This document shows, one piece after another, positions 32,730 to 39,914 of a DNA stretch of 44,446 bases; position 1 is the first letter of the stretch; every line of letters begins with the position of its first letter. The notes under the pieces are model-generated. The model was not told the DNA's origin. It saw nothing but the letters and a program-made list of their open reading frames with translations, and searched no databases. Location of the stretch: assembly GCA_964630925.1 (NCBI GenBank), contig CAZVZK010000083.1, positions 1 to 44,446 on the forward strand, read 5' to 3'. This stretch comes from RGDT01 sp964630925. GTDB lineage: Bacteria > Planctomycetota > Planctomycetia > Gemmatales > Gemmataceae. A program made the position numbers and the translations under genes.

Positions 32730-33311
32730 ATGAAGCTGCTGATCGAGATCGACGGGCCGGTGAACCAGGGCTGGTCGGCCCCCTTCCTCGCGCAGACGCT
32801 GCGGGGCCGGTTCGACTACGCGCGGGTCAGGGAGCCGATGGCGGCGATGGAGCTTGCGAACTTCCCGTTCGGCATCCCCGGCCAGCGGGTGATGATCGAC
32901 ACCGAGAAGGGCGTGGGCGCGGTGCTGGACCCGCTGCACGACGACAGGAACGCCGACCTGCGCAAGAAGCTGGCGTCGAAGCTGGGGATCGGCGGGATGA
33001 ACTGCGTGATCCCCAAGGACGACGTGGTGAAGGAGTACCCGAACCTCGGCGCGAAGGAGACGGCGACGTGGCTCTACTGGATGCGGCGGGCCGTCCAGGG
33101 CGGGCACGCGAAGCTGATCCAGGGCGACCTCCCGACCGACGCCCAGGTGGCCGGGGCGCGGCGCGACTTCCACGGCCACGAGCAGAAGGTGGACGAGTCC
33201 GTCATGCTGCGGCGGATGGAGGTGGCGGCCAAGATGGCGGTGATGAACCCCGAGGAGCGGCGCGAGTACGAGCGCCTGCTGGCCTCGCCCCTGATGGATT
33301 CGGTGAACTGA
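32730..33311 (+). CDS. Head-module protein of unknown function, 193 residues
   Basis: The protein starts MKLLIEIDGPVNQGWSAPFL after AGGAGGG. The middle has DTEKGVGAVLDPLHDDRN and a basic helix (DLRKKLASKLGIGG); the end is helical (VDESVMLRRMEVAAKMAVMN). No signal or membrane segment. Its place between capsid and portal suggests a head-completion or scaffold role. I do not recognise the family. Confidence 0.6.
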   Translation: MKLLIEIDGPVNQGWSAPFLAQTLRGRFDYARVREPMAAMELANFPFGIPGQRVMIDTEKGVGAVLDPLHDDRNADLRKKLASKLGIGGMNCVIPKDDVVKEYPNLGAKETATWLYWMRRAVQGGHAKLIQGDLPTDAQVAGARRDFHGHEQKVDESVMLRRMEVAAKMAVMNPEERREYERLLASPLMDSVN

Positions 33312-33316
33312 CCCAC

Positions 33317-33334
33317 GGGTCAAACGGTTGACCC
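33317..33334. promoter_or_regulatory. Element palindrome, copy 3
   Basis: GGGTCAAA-CG-GTTGACCC lies 5 nt after a stop codon. One mismatch breaks the symmetry. Confidence 0.65.
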
Positions 33335-33358
33335 AGGCCCGAGGGCGAGGAGCGAGAA

Positions 33359-33670
33359 GTGACGACGGCGGAAGCAGTCGAACTGCTGCACGACTACGAG
33401 GGGCCAGACCGAGAGCGGATCATGGCCCACTTGGAGCGGTTCGGCCCCTGGCCTATCGACATCTGGCCGATGCTCGTGGTGGCCGGCGTGAGGCTGGTAG
33501 GCTGGCTTGAGGACTGCGAGACGGTGGAGCAACTGCGGGAGGCGTGGGCACACTTCAAGACGTGCCTGTCCGCGAAGGTGTTCCGGTCCAAGCACCTCAC
33601 GGACGAGTTGGTGGAGGTGGCCGGCGAGTGGGACCGGCACACCGCACGGCTGATGGGGGCGAGCGCATGA
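33359..33670 (+). CDS. Hypothetical element protein, 103 residues
   Basis: GTG start after GAGGAG. The sequence is helical with VELLHDYEGPDRERIMAHLE and LVGWLEDCETVEQLREAWAH. No recognised family. Its stop overlaps the next start (ATGA at 33667). Confidence 0.55.
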   Translation: MTTAEAVELLHDYEGPDRERIMAHLERFGPWPIDIWPMLVVAGVRLVGWLEDCETVEQLREAWAHFKTCLSAKVFRSKHLTDELVEVAGEWDRHTARLMGASA

Positions 33671-33885
33671 ACTGGCTGATCGGCTGGCTGTTCAAGGGGT
33701 GGGCCGAGGAGGCGCTGCGGCAGCGCGTCGCGGACGCCGAGCGTGCCCTGGACGTGGCGAACCACAAGGTCAAGCTGCTGGAGGTCGAGCGTGACGGGCT
33801 GGCCGCCGTCGTCGCCAGGGACCGCCAGCGGGTCAACGCCGAGACTGCCGAGTTGGCGGTGCGGCAGGCCAAGGCGGGAGGGTGA
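33667..33885 (+). CDS. Small coiled-coil protein, 72 residues
   Basis: It begins MNWLIGWLFKGWAEEALRQR, with an amphipathic or membrane-associated N-terminus, followed by a long heptad-type helix (ERALDVANHKVKLLEVERDG). It is translationally coupled to the preceding gene (4-nt overlap) and ends 1 nt before the portal start. The layout could suit a spanin- or scaffold-like role, but it is too short to decide. Confidence 0.55.
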   Translation: MNWLIGWLFKGWAEEALRQRVADAERALDVANHKVKLLEVERDGLAAVVARDRQRVNAETAELAVRQAKAGG

Positions 33886-33886
33886 G

Positions 33887-35248
33887 ATGGGCCTGGAATC
33901 ACTCGACAAGGCGATGGCGGTGGCCGGCCTGATGGTGGCTGCGGCCCAGAAGAGCGCCGCCGGGGGACTCGTCAGCAGCCCCACGGCGGGCCAGGGCTGG
34001 GGCAGCAGCACCGGCGCGAAGTTGGAGCAGACGAGCCACTTGGTCGGCTGGCAGTTCGCCGTGGTCAAGGTGATCGCCCAGCGGATCGCGGCCCAGCCGG
34101 TGCGCGTGGGCAGGAGGTCCGAGGCCAAGCCGAAGAAGCGGGCCGGCAAGGACGCGATGCCCGCCGGCCTCAAGCACGCCGCAGGCCCGCACGTCGAGCT
34201 GCTGGAGGGCCACCGGCTGCTGGACGCCATGCAACACCCCAACCCCTACATGGTGGGCTGGGCGTTCATGTACCTCTCGCTGATGTACCTTGAGTCGGCG
34301 GGCGAGGTGTACTGGTGGGTCACCGAGGACGCCGGCCATCTGCAAATCTGGCCCCTCGCGCCGTCCTGGGTGACGCCCCAGCACGAGGACGACGCCCTGT
34401 TCGTCAGCTACAAGGTGACGACGCGGAACACGGGCGAGACGCTGGACGTGCCCGGCGAGGACATCGTCCGCATCTCGCTGCCCGACCCGATGGACCCGTA
34501 CACCGGGAGCCTGTCGCCCCTGCGTGCGGCGGCGAAGGCGGTGGTGGCAGACGAGCAGATCCAGACGGCGCAGGTGCGTGCCTTCCAGAACGGCATCTTC
34601 CCCGGCCTGGGCGTGGTGATCGGTCGCCACCCGGACGTGGCGGGGGTGCCCGGCATGCGCCCGATCCTGACGAAGGATCAGCGGGCCACCCTGACGGCGG
34701 CGATCAAGCAGGCGTACCGTGGGGCGCTGAACGCGGACGAGCCGCTGCTGCTCGACGGGCTGATCGAGGACGTGAAGAAGCTGACCAACAGCCCCGCCGA
34801 GATGGGGTTCGTCGAGTCGTCGAAGCTGACCAAGGGCCGGATCACCCAGGCGTTCGGGGTCAACCCGATTGTCATGGGCGAGGTCGAGGGGGCGAACCGG
34901 GCCAGCGCGACGGTGGCCGACGAGCATCTGTGCGCGAGCGCCGTGAACCCGCTGATCGAGCTGATGTCCCAGGTGATGACGCACGGGCTGGCCCCCAGGA
35001 TCGGGGAGCCGGACTTGCTCGTCTGGATCGAGCCGGCGCGGACCCGCGACCCCGACGCCGAGAGGCTGGATTGGGACCAAGCGATCAAGGCCGGGGCGGT
35101 GACGGTGAACGAGGTGCGGGCGCGGATCGGCCTGGAGCCACGGGAGGATGACAAGGGCGACGAACTGGTCAGCCCTCCTGCTGGTGCCCTCGGGGGCGGG
35201 ACCGGAGGTGAAGCCCTTTCGGGCGCGTCCTTTCGCCTCCTGGGCTAA
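33887..35248 (+). CDS. HK97-family phage portal protein
   Basis: The 453-residue protein forms the ring through which DNA enters the capsid. Conserved elements: SHLVGWQFAVVKVIAQRIAA near residue 45; HPNPYMVGWAFMYLSLMYLE with GEVYWWV; LPDPMDPYTGSLSPLRAAAK (about 200); QVRAFQNGIFPGLGVVI; and FVESSKLTKGRITQAFGVNP followed by ANRASATVADE, the portal clip/crown signature. GGAGGG precedes the ATG. The 3' end overlaps the MuF gene by 101 nt. Portal following capsid is the reverse of the usual terminase-portal-protease-capsid order. Confidence 0.9.
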   Translation: MGLESLDKAMAVAGLMVAAAQKSAAGGLVSSPTAGQGWGSSTGAKLEQTSHLVGWQFAVVKVIAQRIAAQPVRVGRRSEAKPKKRAGKDAMPAGLKHAAGPHVELLEGHRLLDAMQHPNPYMVGWAFMYLSLMYLESAGEVYWWVTEDAGHLQIWPLAPSWVTPQHEDDALFVSYKVTTRNTGETLDVPGEDIVRISLPDPMDPYTGSLSPLRAAAKAVVADEQIQTAQVRAFQNGIFPGLGVVIGRHPDVAGVPGMRPILTKDQRATLTAAIKQAYRGALNADEPLLLDGLIEDVKKLTNSPAEMGFVESSKLTKGRITQAFGVNPIVMGEVEGANRASATVADEHLCASAVNPLIELMSQVMTHGLAPRIGEPDLLVWIEPARTRDPDAERLDWDQAIKAGAVTVNEVRARIGLEPREDDKGDELVSPPAGALGGGTGGEALSGASFRLLG

Positions 35249-36035
35249 GTCAGCCGCAGCGACGTGGCAGGCACAGAGCCGGGCCGGTGAGGGGTGGCTG
35301 GGGCGCGTGATGGGTGAGTTCTTCGATGCCCTGTCCGAGGGCGTCGGCCAGGAGCTGCTCAAGCACGGCACGGGCGCGACGGCAGAGGCGATCCTGCGGC
35401 CCGGCTGGGAGGCCCTGCTGGTGGAGGCGGCCCGCACCTCGCTGGCGACGCTGGCGCTCCAGGGCGCGGTGACCGAGTTGCGGACGGTCGGCAAGCGGGG
35501 GAGGCCCGGCCTGACGAAGGCGGCTGAGGACATCGAGGCCCTGCGGCTGAAGCTGCCCGACCCGGTGAAGGACAAGATCGACGGCTTCCTCGACAGCACG
35601 TTCAAGATGCCCTTCTGGGGCGACGTGGCGACCGGCGTGCGTGAGGATCTTGCGAAGACGCTGAGTGCGTCCCGTGAGGCAGGCGAGAACCTCGACCAGA
35701 GCGCCAAGCGCGTGCAGGCGGCGATGAGGGACACGGGCCGGGCGCGGGCCGAGCTGATCGCCAGGACCGAGACGACCGGGAGCCTGAACGCGGGGCACGC
35801 CGCCGTGAGGGAACACCTTGAGACGCTGGGAATCATCAAAGGCAAGATGTGGCTCAGTATCCTCGACGGCGACACGCGCGAAGAACACCGGGCGGCCAAC
35901 GGGCAGACGGTCGGTGTGCGGGAAGACTTCATCATCGGCGGTGAGCGCGCACAGTACCCCGGTGCCATGAACCTGTCTGCCGCCCAGCGCTGCAACTGTA
36001 GATGCGCCGCAATCTCGGTGTTGAAGGAGGACTGA
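35148..36035 (+). CDS. MuF-type head morphogenesis protein
   Basis: The 295-residue protein has the MuF minor-head signature near its C-terminus: ARTETTGSLNAGHAAVREHL, then KMWLSILDGDTREEHRAANG (W...D...R..H motif) and MNLSAAQRCNCRCAAI (CNCRC). The N-terminal half is helical. MuF proteins are minor head components, sometimes injected or linked to toxins; no toxin domain is present. The ATG at 35148 lies inside the portal gene and its first 34 codons overlap it; a start near 35307-35310 (GTG or ATG) would remove the overlap. Stop is 10 nt before the next gene. Confidence 0.85.
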   Translation: MTRATNWSALLLVPSGAGPEVKPFRARPFASWAKSAAATWQAQSRAGEGWLGRVMGEFFDALSEGVGQELLKHGTGATAEAILRPGWEALLVEAARTSLATLALQGAVTELRTVGKRGRPGLTKAAEDIEALRLKLPDPVKDKIDGFLDSTFKMPFWGDVATGVREDLAKTLSASREAGENLDQSAKRVQAAMRDTGRARAELIARTETTGSLNAGHAAVREHLETLGIIKGKMWLSILDGDTREEHRAANGQTVGVREDFIIGGERAQYPGAMNLSAAQRCNCRCAAISVLKED

Positions 36036-36045
36036 GGAGGGGGCC

Positions 36046-37173
36046 ATGCCGAAGAAGTCGTTGAGCAAGCGGCGGCGCGAGCGCATCTGGGAGATGTACT
36101 GCAAGGAGAGCCTGCACTCCCCCTCGGCCATCGCGGCACGGCTGGAGAAGGAGGCCCTCGGCACGATCACCCGGCAGGCCGTCTTCAAGGTGCTGGAGTC
36201 CATCCGCGCCGAGCTGCACGAGGACTGCAAGGACGCCGCCAAGCGGGAGGCCACGCACCAGTTGAACGCGCTGTCGATCCAGGCCAGCGAGGCGATGCGT
36301 GCCTGGGAGGAGTCGAAGAAGGCCCAGCGCACCGTGAAGGCGAAGGCAGACACCAGCGCGGGGCTGGCCTCCGACGCCGAGGTGGACGACATCACGATCA
36401 GGGACGCCTGCGGCGACCCGCGCTTCCTTGAGCAGGCCCGGCGTGCCCTGGCGGATCGCCGGAAGATCCTGGGCATCGAGGCGGCCACGCGGGTCAAGGT
36501 GGACGCGACCGTGGAGGTCAGCGAGGGGCAAGCCTCGATCAGGGACTTCCTCCTGAAGGTCGCCAGCCCGGAAGAGGTGGCGTTCCTCGACGCGATGGGC
36601 GAGAGGTTCCCTGAAGGCCCGGAGTTCGTGATCGGCTGGGCCGTGGTCGAGATGCGGGTGAGGGCGAGGGAGGCCGGCCAGCCCATGCCGGCCCTGGAGT
36701 TCCCCGGACAGCCCGACCTCCTCAAGCCGACGCCCTTGCAGAGCGTCGTAGTGGGCCGCAGAGACGGGGAGGGCCGTGGGGCAACCACTCACCCGCCCTC
36801 GGCGCGGGACGGCGTCAGTGTCGAGCGAGGGGCCTCCGACTGGCCCAACTGCACCGAGTACGAGGAGGCCCAGAAGCTGCCCTCCGAGAAGCGCGAGAAG
36901 GGCGAGGCGAAGGCGTTCTTCGCCTGGATGATGCGTCGGGAGCGCGAGGTGAAGACGGAGGCCAACCGCGAGCTGCTCGCCAAGGTGTGGGAGAAGGAGG
37001 TCGAACACTACGTCGAGGTGGCGGTCAAGCACGGGGCCAAGGTGAAGAACCGTGGGGCCTCTGGCATCATCTACACCGACGCCCTCCACGCCGGGTCACC
37101 CGACGAGGGGTTCGCCTGTCACGCCGGTGCCGGCGGCGACATGAGCCTGCGCGAGTTGGGGTTCGATGTCTGA
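36046..37173 (+). CDS. Terminase-small-subunit-like DNA-binding protein
   Basis: The 375-residue protein begins KKSLSKRRRERIWEMYCKES, with a helix-turn-helix (SAIAARLEKEALGTITRQAV, FKVLESIRAEL), a long charged helix (about 65-115) and DPRFLEQARRALADRRKILG, IEAATRVKVDA, which matches small-terminase proteins (helix plus RRKLLGLDAPTK-type tail). A second region (about 260-375) is unlike known small terminases and ends in an AHAGSPDEGF-like segment. In phages this protein recognises the packaging site and hands DNA to the large terminase. No large subunit is encoded here, so it may redirect a helper's enzyme. Confidence in the family is moderate. Confidence 0.6.
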   Translation: MPKKSLSKRRRERIWEMYCKESLHSPSAIAARLEKEALGTITRQAVFKVLESIRAELHEDCKDAAKREATHQLNALSIQASEAMRAWEESKKAQRTVKAKADTSAGLASDAEVDDITIRDACGDPRFLEQARRALADRRKILGIEAATRVKVDATVEVSEGQASIRDFLLKVASPEEVAFLDAMGERFPEGPEFVIGWAVVEMRVRAREAGQPMPALEFPGQPDLLKPTPLQSVVVGRRDGEGRGATTHPPSARDGVSVERGASDWPNCTEYEEAQKLPSEKREKGEAKAFFAWMMRREREVKTEANRELLAKVWEKEVEHYVEVAVKHGAKVKNRGASGIIYTDALHAGSPDEGFACHAGAGGDMSLRELGFDV

Positions 37174-37175
37174 CC

Positions 37176-37193
37176 GGGTCAAATCTTTGACCC
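37176..37193. promoter_or_regulatory. Element palindrome, copy 4
   Basis: GGGTCAAA-TC-TTTGACCC is the only perfectly symmetric copy. It starts 2 nt after the stop of the terminase-like gene, 134 nt before the integrase start. Confidence 0.7.
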
Positions 37194-37265
37194 CGGACTC
37201 GCCGCAAGTCGGTGAATCCGTTGGCTTTCCATCTCCTCCCAACGCCGGGAAACCATACAACAAGA

Positions 37266-37297
37266 AGGCCACCCCGAGGTAGCGCTCGGGGTGGCCT
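37266..37297 (+). terminator. Hairpin before the integrase gene
   Basis: AGGCCACCCCGAG pairs with CTCGGGGTGGCCT around GTAGCG (13 bp), 30 nt before the integrase ATG. Its stem resembles the hairpin at 27084 (both AGGCCACC-GTGGCCT). No T-tract. It could end the structural operon or insulate the integrase. Confidence 0.6.
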
Positions 37298-37327
37298 GAT
37301 TCGACAGAACCTGTGCAGAGGCCCGTC

Positions 37328-39145
37328 ATGAGCAATGATACGAAGGACCGCGCCCTGTTGGAAGCCCTGATCCCTGCGGTGGCCTACTACCGCGTCTCCA
37401 CCGGCGAGCAGGAACTGAGCGTGGCCGACCAGCGCCGCGAGGTGTCGGCCTGGGCGTCGGCCAAGGGCTACCTGATCGTCCGGGAGTACGTCGATGAGGC
37501 CCGGTCGGGCAGCAAAGACCCCGAGAAGCGGACGGCGTTCGCCAAGATGGTCAAGGACAGCACGGCGGGCGACTTCAAGGTGATCGTCTGCTGGAACACC
37601 GCCCGGTTCGGTCGCCTGGACAGCCAGGAGGCGGCCCTGGCGAAGTGGGTGCTGCGCCAGAACGGGGTGAGCCTCGACACGAAGTCGGACGGCCCGCTGA
37701 ATTGGGAAGACCCGATGGACCGGCTGAAGGACGCCTTCCTCAGCGAGATGAACCACGCGGTGTCGGTGAGCCTGAGCAAGGACACGAACCGGGGCCGGCT
37801 GAACGTCCTGACGCTGGGCTACTGGCCCAACGGCGTCGTGCCCTACGGGTACGACAGGGAGTACACGGACGGCGAGCGCAAGGTGTTCGTCCGGCGGGGC
37901 GAGCCGTACTCCAAGGGCAAGAGGTGGCACCTGCGCCTGGTGGTGAACGAGGAGGAGGCGCGGGTGGTGCGCGACGTGTTCGCGCTGCGGGTGGAGAAGC
38001 GCTGGTCGCTGCGGCAGATCGCCATGCGGCTGAACGAGAAGAAGGTCAAGCCGCCGGCGGGGCCGGGCGGCAAGACGAACGGCAGTTGGTCGCACGTCAA
38101 CGTCGGGGTGGTGCTGCGGGAGAAGGCGTACATCGGCGTGGCCTCCATCGGGGGCAGGCGCAAGCTGCGGACGACGACGCACACCAAGATCGAGCCGGTG
38201 GAGAGGCCCGACTCCTGCCCGGCCATCGTCGATCCCGCCGCCTGGGCCGAGGCGCAGCGGATCACGACCGAGCAGCACGACGCGAAGTCCAGGCCGCAGA
38301 CCGCCCGTGGGGGCACCCTGTCCGGGTTCCTGTTCTGCGGCCACTGCGGCTACCGCATGAACAAGCGCGACGTGAAGGGGCAGGCGATGTACCAGTGCGG
38401 CAGCGCCAGCACCCGCCCGCACCTGGGCTGCAAGTGGTGGAAGATCAAGGAGTCGGAGTTGCTGCCCAGGGCGTTGAGGTGGCTGGTGAAGGCGGTGGAC
38501 GAGGCGGTGGTGGCCGGCATCCAGGCCAAGCCGCCCGCCGAGGACGGTGCCTCAGAGCAGGAGTCGATCCTGGCCGCCCAGGAGAGGGCGCTCGCGGCGA
38601 GGGCCGACAACGCCGAGGACAGCGCGCTGGAGGCACCGGCGGGCAACCGCGAGTCGGCCTGGGCGAAGGTCACGAGGCTGAAGGAGGAGCTGGAGGCCGT
38701 GCGGCGTCAACTGGAGCTGGTGCGGGCCGTCAGGAACGCCCCGGAGTTCGAGCGCTTCGCGGAGTGGTGGGCCGGCATCAAGGGGGACATCGTCAGCGTC
38801 GAGGTGCGGACCCTGCCGCCGCTCGCCGGGTCCGACAAGGAGAGCTTCGGCGCGTGCATCCCGGTGGAGAAGGACCGGCTGCGCTCGCTCCTGGGCAGGC
38901 TGAAGTTCGCGTGCAAGGTGTGGTTCGCGGAGAAGGCCGAGAAGGGGGCACGCTACCACGGGTTCTACGAGGTGAAGGACGTGCAGATCGAGGGGGAGTT
39001 GGGGCTGTCGAACAAAACCTTTCCGGTAGACTCTCATCCCAGAGCTGGCGTGTCATCTCGCGGTAGTATTCCCAGGGCTTGCCCTTCGTCTCGTGCAGGA
39101 TGCTGGCCATCATCTCGGGCACGTCCACCTCGCGGAGGCGTTTGA
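37328..39145 (+). CDS. int: Large serine integrase, C-terminus altered by integration
   Basis: The 605-residue protein (as integrated) has a resolvase-type catalytic domain with the nucleophile in YYRVSTGEQ (Ser24), IVCWNTARFGRLD and the helix QNGVSLDTKSD. The recombinase domain holds GYWPNGVVPYGY. A zinc ribbon (CGHCGYRM ... YQCGSASTRPHLGC) and a coiled-coil region (about 420-480) follow, as in phiC31-like integrases. It is the last gene and reaches the right junction: the codon at 39041 straddles the core, and the last about 35 residues come from antisense host sequence. In the excised circle the frame would end after 17 other residues (stop 25481-25483; total 588). A preceding GTG at 37313 is possible; ATG at 37328 is preferred. 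Confidence 0.92.
   Translation: MSNDTKDRALLEALIPAVAYYRVSTGEQELSVADQRREVSAWASAKGYLIVREYVDEARSGSKDPEKRTAFAKMVKDSTAGDFKVIVCWNTARFGRLDSQEAALAKWVLRQNGVSLDTKSDGPLNWEDPMDRLKDAFLSEMNHAVSVSLSKDTNRGRLNVLTLGYWPNGVVPYGYDREYTDGERKVFVRRGEPYSKGKRWHLRLVVNEEEARVVRDVFALRVEKRWSLRQIAMRLNEKKVKPPAGPGGKTNGSWSHVNVGVVLREKAYIGVASIGGRRKLRTTTHTKIEPVERPDSCPAIVDPAAWAEAQRITTEQHDAKSRPQTARGGTLSGFLFCGHCGYRMNKRDVKGQAMYQCGSASTRPHLGCKWWKIKESELLPRALRWLVKAVDEAVVAGIQAKPPAEDGASEQESILAAQERALAARADNAEDSALEAPAGNRESAWAKVTRLKEELEAVRRQLELVRAVRNAPEFERFAEWWAGIKGDIVSVEVRTLPPLAGSDKESFGACIPVEKDRLRSLLGRLKFACKVWFAEKAEKGARYHGFYEVKDVQIEGELGLSNKTFPVDSHPRAGVSSRGSIPRACPSSRAGCWPSSRARPPRGGV
39033..39041. other. attR core (element-host junction)
   Basis: CTCATCCCA matches CTCGTCCCA at 25422-25430 except one base. 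To the right the host gene resumes GAGCTGGCG. The A/G difference is synonymous in the host frame (Asp GAT/GAC). The crossover lies in TCCCA. Confidence 0.8.
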
Positions 39146-39908
39146 AGAGCATCATGAGGGCCTTGGCCCGCGCCGGCTGGGTCTCGTCGTAGAGGAACGC
39201 CTCCGCGTTGACGCCCTGGTTGTACAGGTCCTGCCAGCGCTCGTCGCGGCGCGGGATGGGGTCGTATTTGTAGGGCGGGTGGCGGCGTGGCGGGGCGTCG
39301 GACGTGGGGCCGGTGCCGTCGATGCCGCCGGCGGAGGCGAGGAAGCCGTCCAGTGCCGGGGCGGCGCAGGGGAGGCAGGCCGTCGCCTGGGTGCCGAAGG
39401 CGATCATGTCGGCCAGCTCGAGGCGGGCGAAGCGGAGCACGCGGCGCGACGGGGCGTCGGTCAGCGGGTTGGTGTCGGCCATGTACTTCGCGATGGCCGC
39501 GTCCAGGGCCGGGAGGGCGACGGCGTACACGCCGGCGAGCAGCTCCTCGGTGGTGGGGGACGCGAGGATCTCGTCGAAGAAGGCGGCCAGGCCGGGGTGG
39601 GGGACCTCCTCCAATCCGAGGGGCGGCTCGCGCATCTCGCCGACGCGGGTGCGCAGGGCGGCGACGTGTTCGGCGCACAGGTAGGCGTGGTGCGAGAACG
39701 CCATCTTCAGCTCGTAGATGGGTTCTGCCGTGATGCGGGCCGTCAGGATCTCGTGGAGGCGGAGGAAGCAGTAGTGGAAGCGTTTGAGGCGCGTGACGCA
39801 CGCCTCGATGCCCATGCCCGGCCTGGCGGCGTCGGCGACGGTGCAGAGGCCGGCGAGCGGGGGGAGGCCCTTGTAGGAGCGATAGGCGGACAGGTCGATG
39901 GGTGTCAT
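39042..39908 (-). pseudogene. Ferritin-like protein, 5' fragment (disrupted gene)
   Basis: These 289 codons start MTPIDLSAYRSYKGLPPLAG. The helices include YELKMAFSHHAYLCAEHVAA and LPALDAAIAKYMADTNPL. They would join RQL-WDEARH in the 3' fragment at 25430. In the present arrangement the frame runs on into antisense integrase sequence and stops at 38793. The intact protein (468 residues) is a ferritin-like (DUF455-type) helical bundle with ExxH ligands. It starts 6 nt after the stop of an iron-type solute-binding protein, so an iron- or metal-related role is plausible but not shown. Without its second half it should lack the ExxH motifs. Confidence 0.85.
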
Positions 39909-39914
39909 GGTGGA

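Larger units (their letters stand above)
25431..39041 (+). mobile_element. 13.6-kb serine-integrase element with capsid genes
   Basis: The ends are defined by restoring the disrupted host gene. All genes read rightwards: HNH endonuclease, HTH proteins, DUF488-like, replication/regulation module (27.5-29.9 kb), head module (30.1-37.2 kb) and integrase at the extreme right. It carries portal, major capsid, MuF and small-terminase-like genes but no large terminase, protease, tape measure, baseplate or lysis gene. Base composition matches the host, apart from a purine-rich island at about 27660-27740. A repeated 18-bp palindrome and several hairpins are confined to it. It could be a capsid-encoding satellite, a gene-transfer-agent-like remnant or a reduced prophage. 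Confidence 0.88.

Noticed and set aside
39033..39041. tRNA-gene attachment site
   Set aside because: The junction lies in a protein gene. No tRNA cloverleaf is seen at either end.
25431..39041. Complete prophage
   Set aside because: No large terminase, tape measure, baseplate or lysis genes and only one tail-like protein; a satellite, GTA-like or reduced element fits better.
25431..39041. Anti-phage defence or toxin genes in the element
   Set aside because: The unassigned small proteins show no nuclease, toxin or restriction motifs beyond the HNH and DUF488-like proteins; naming a defence function would be guesswork.
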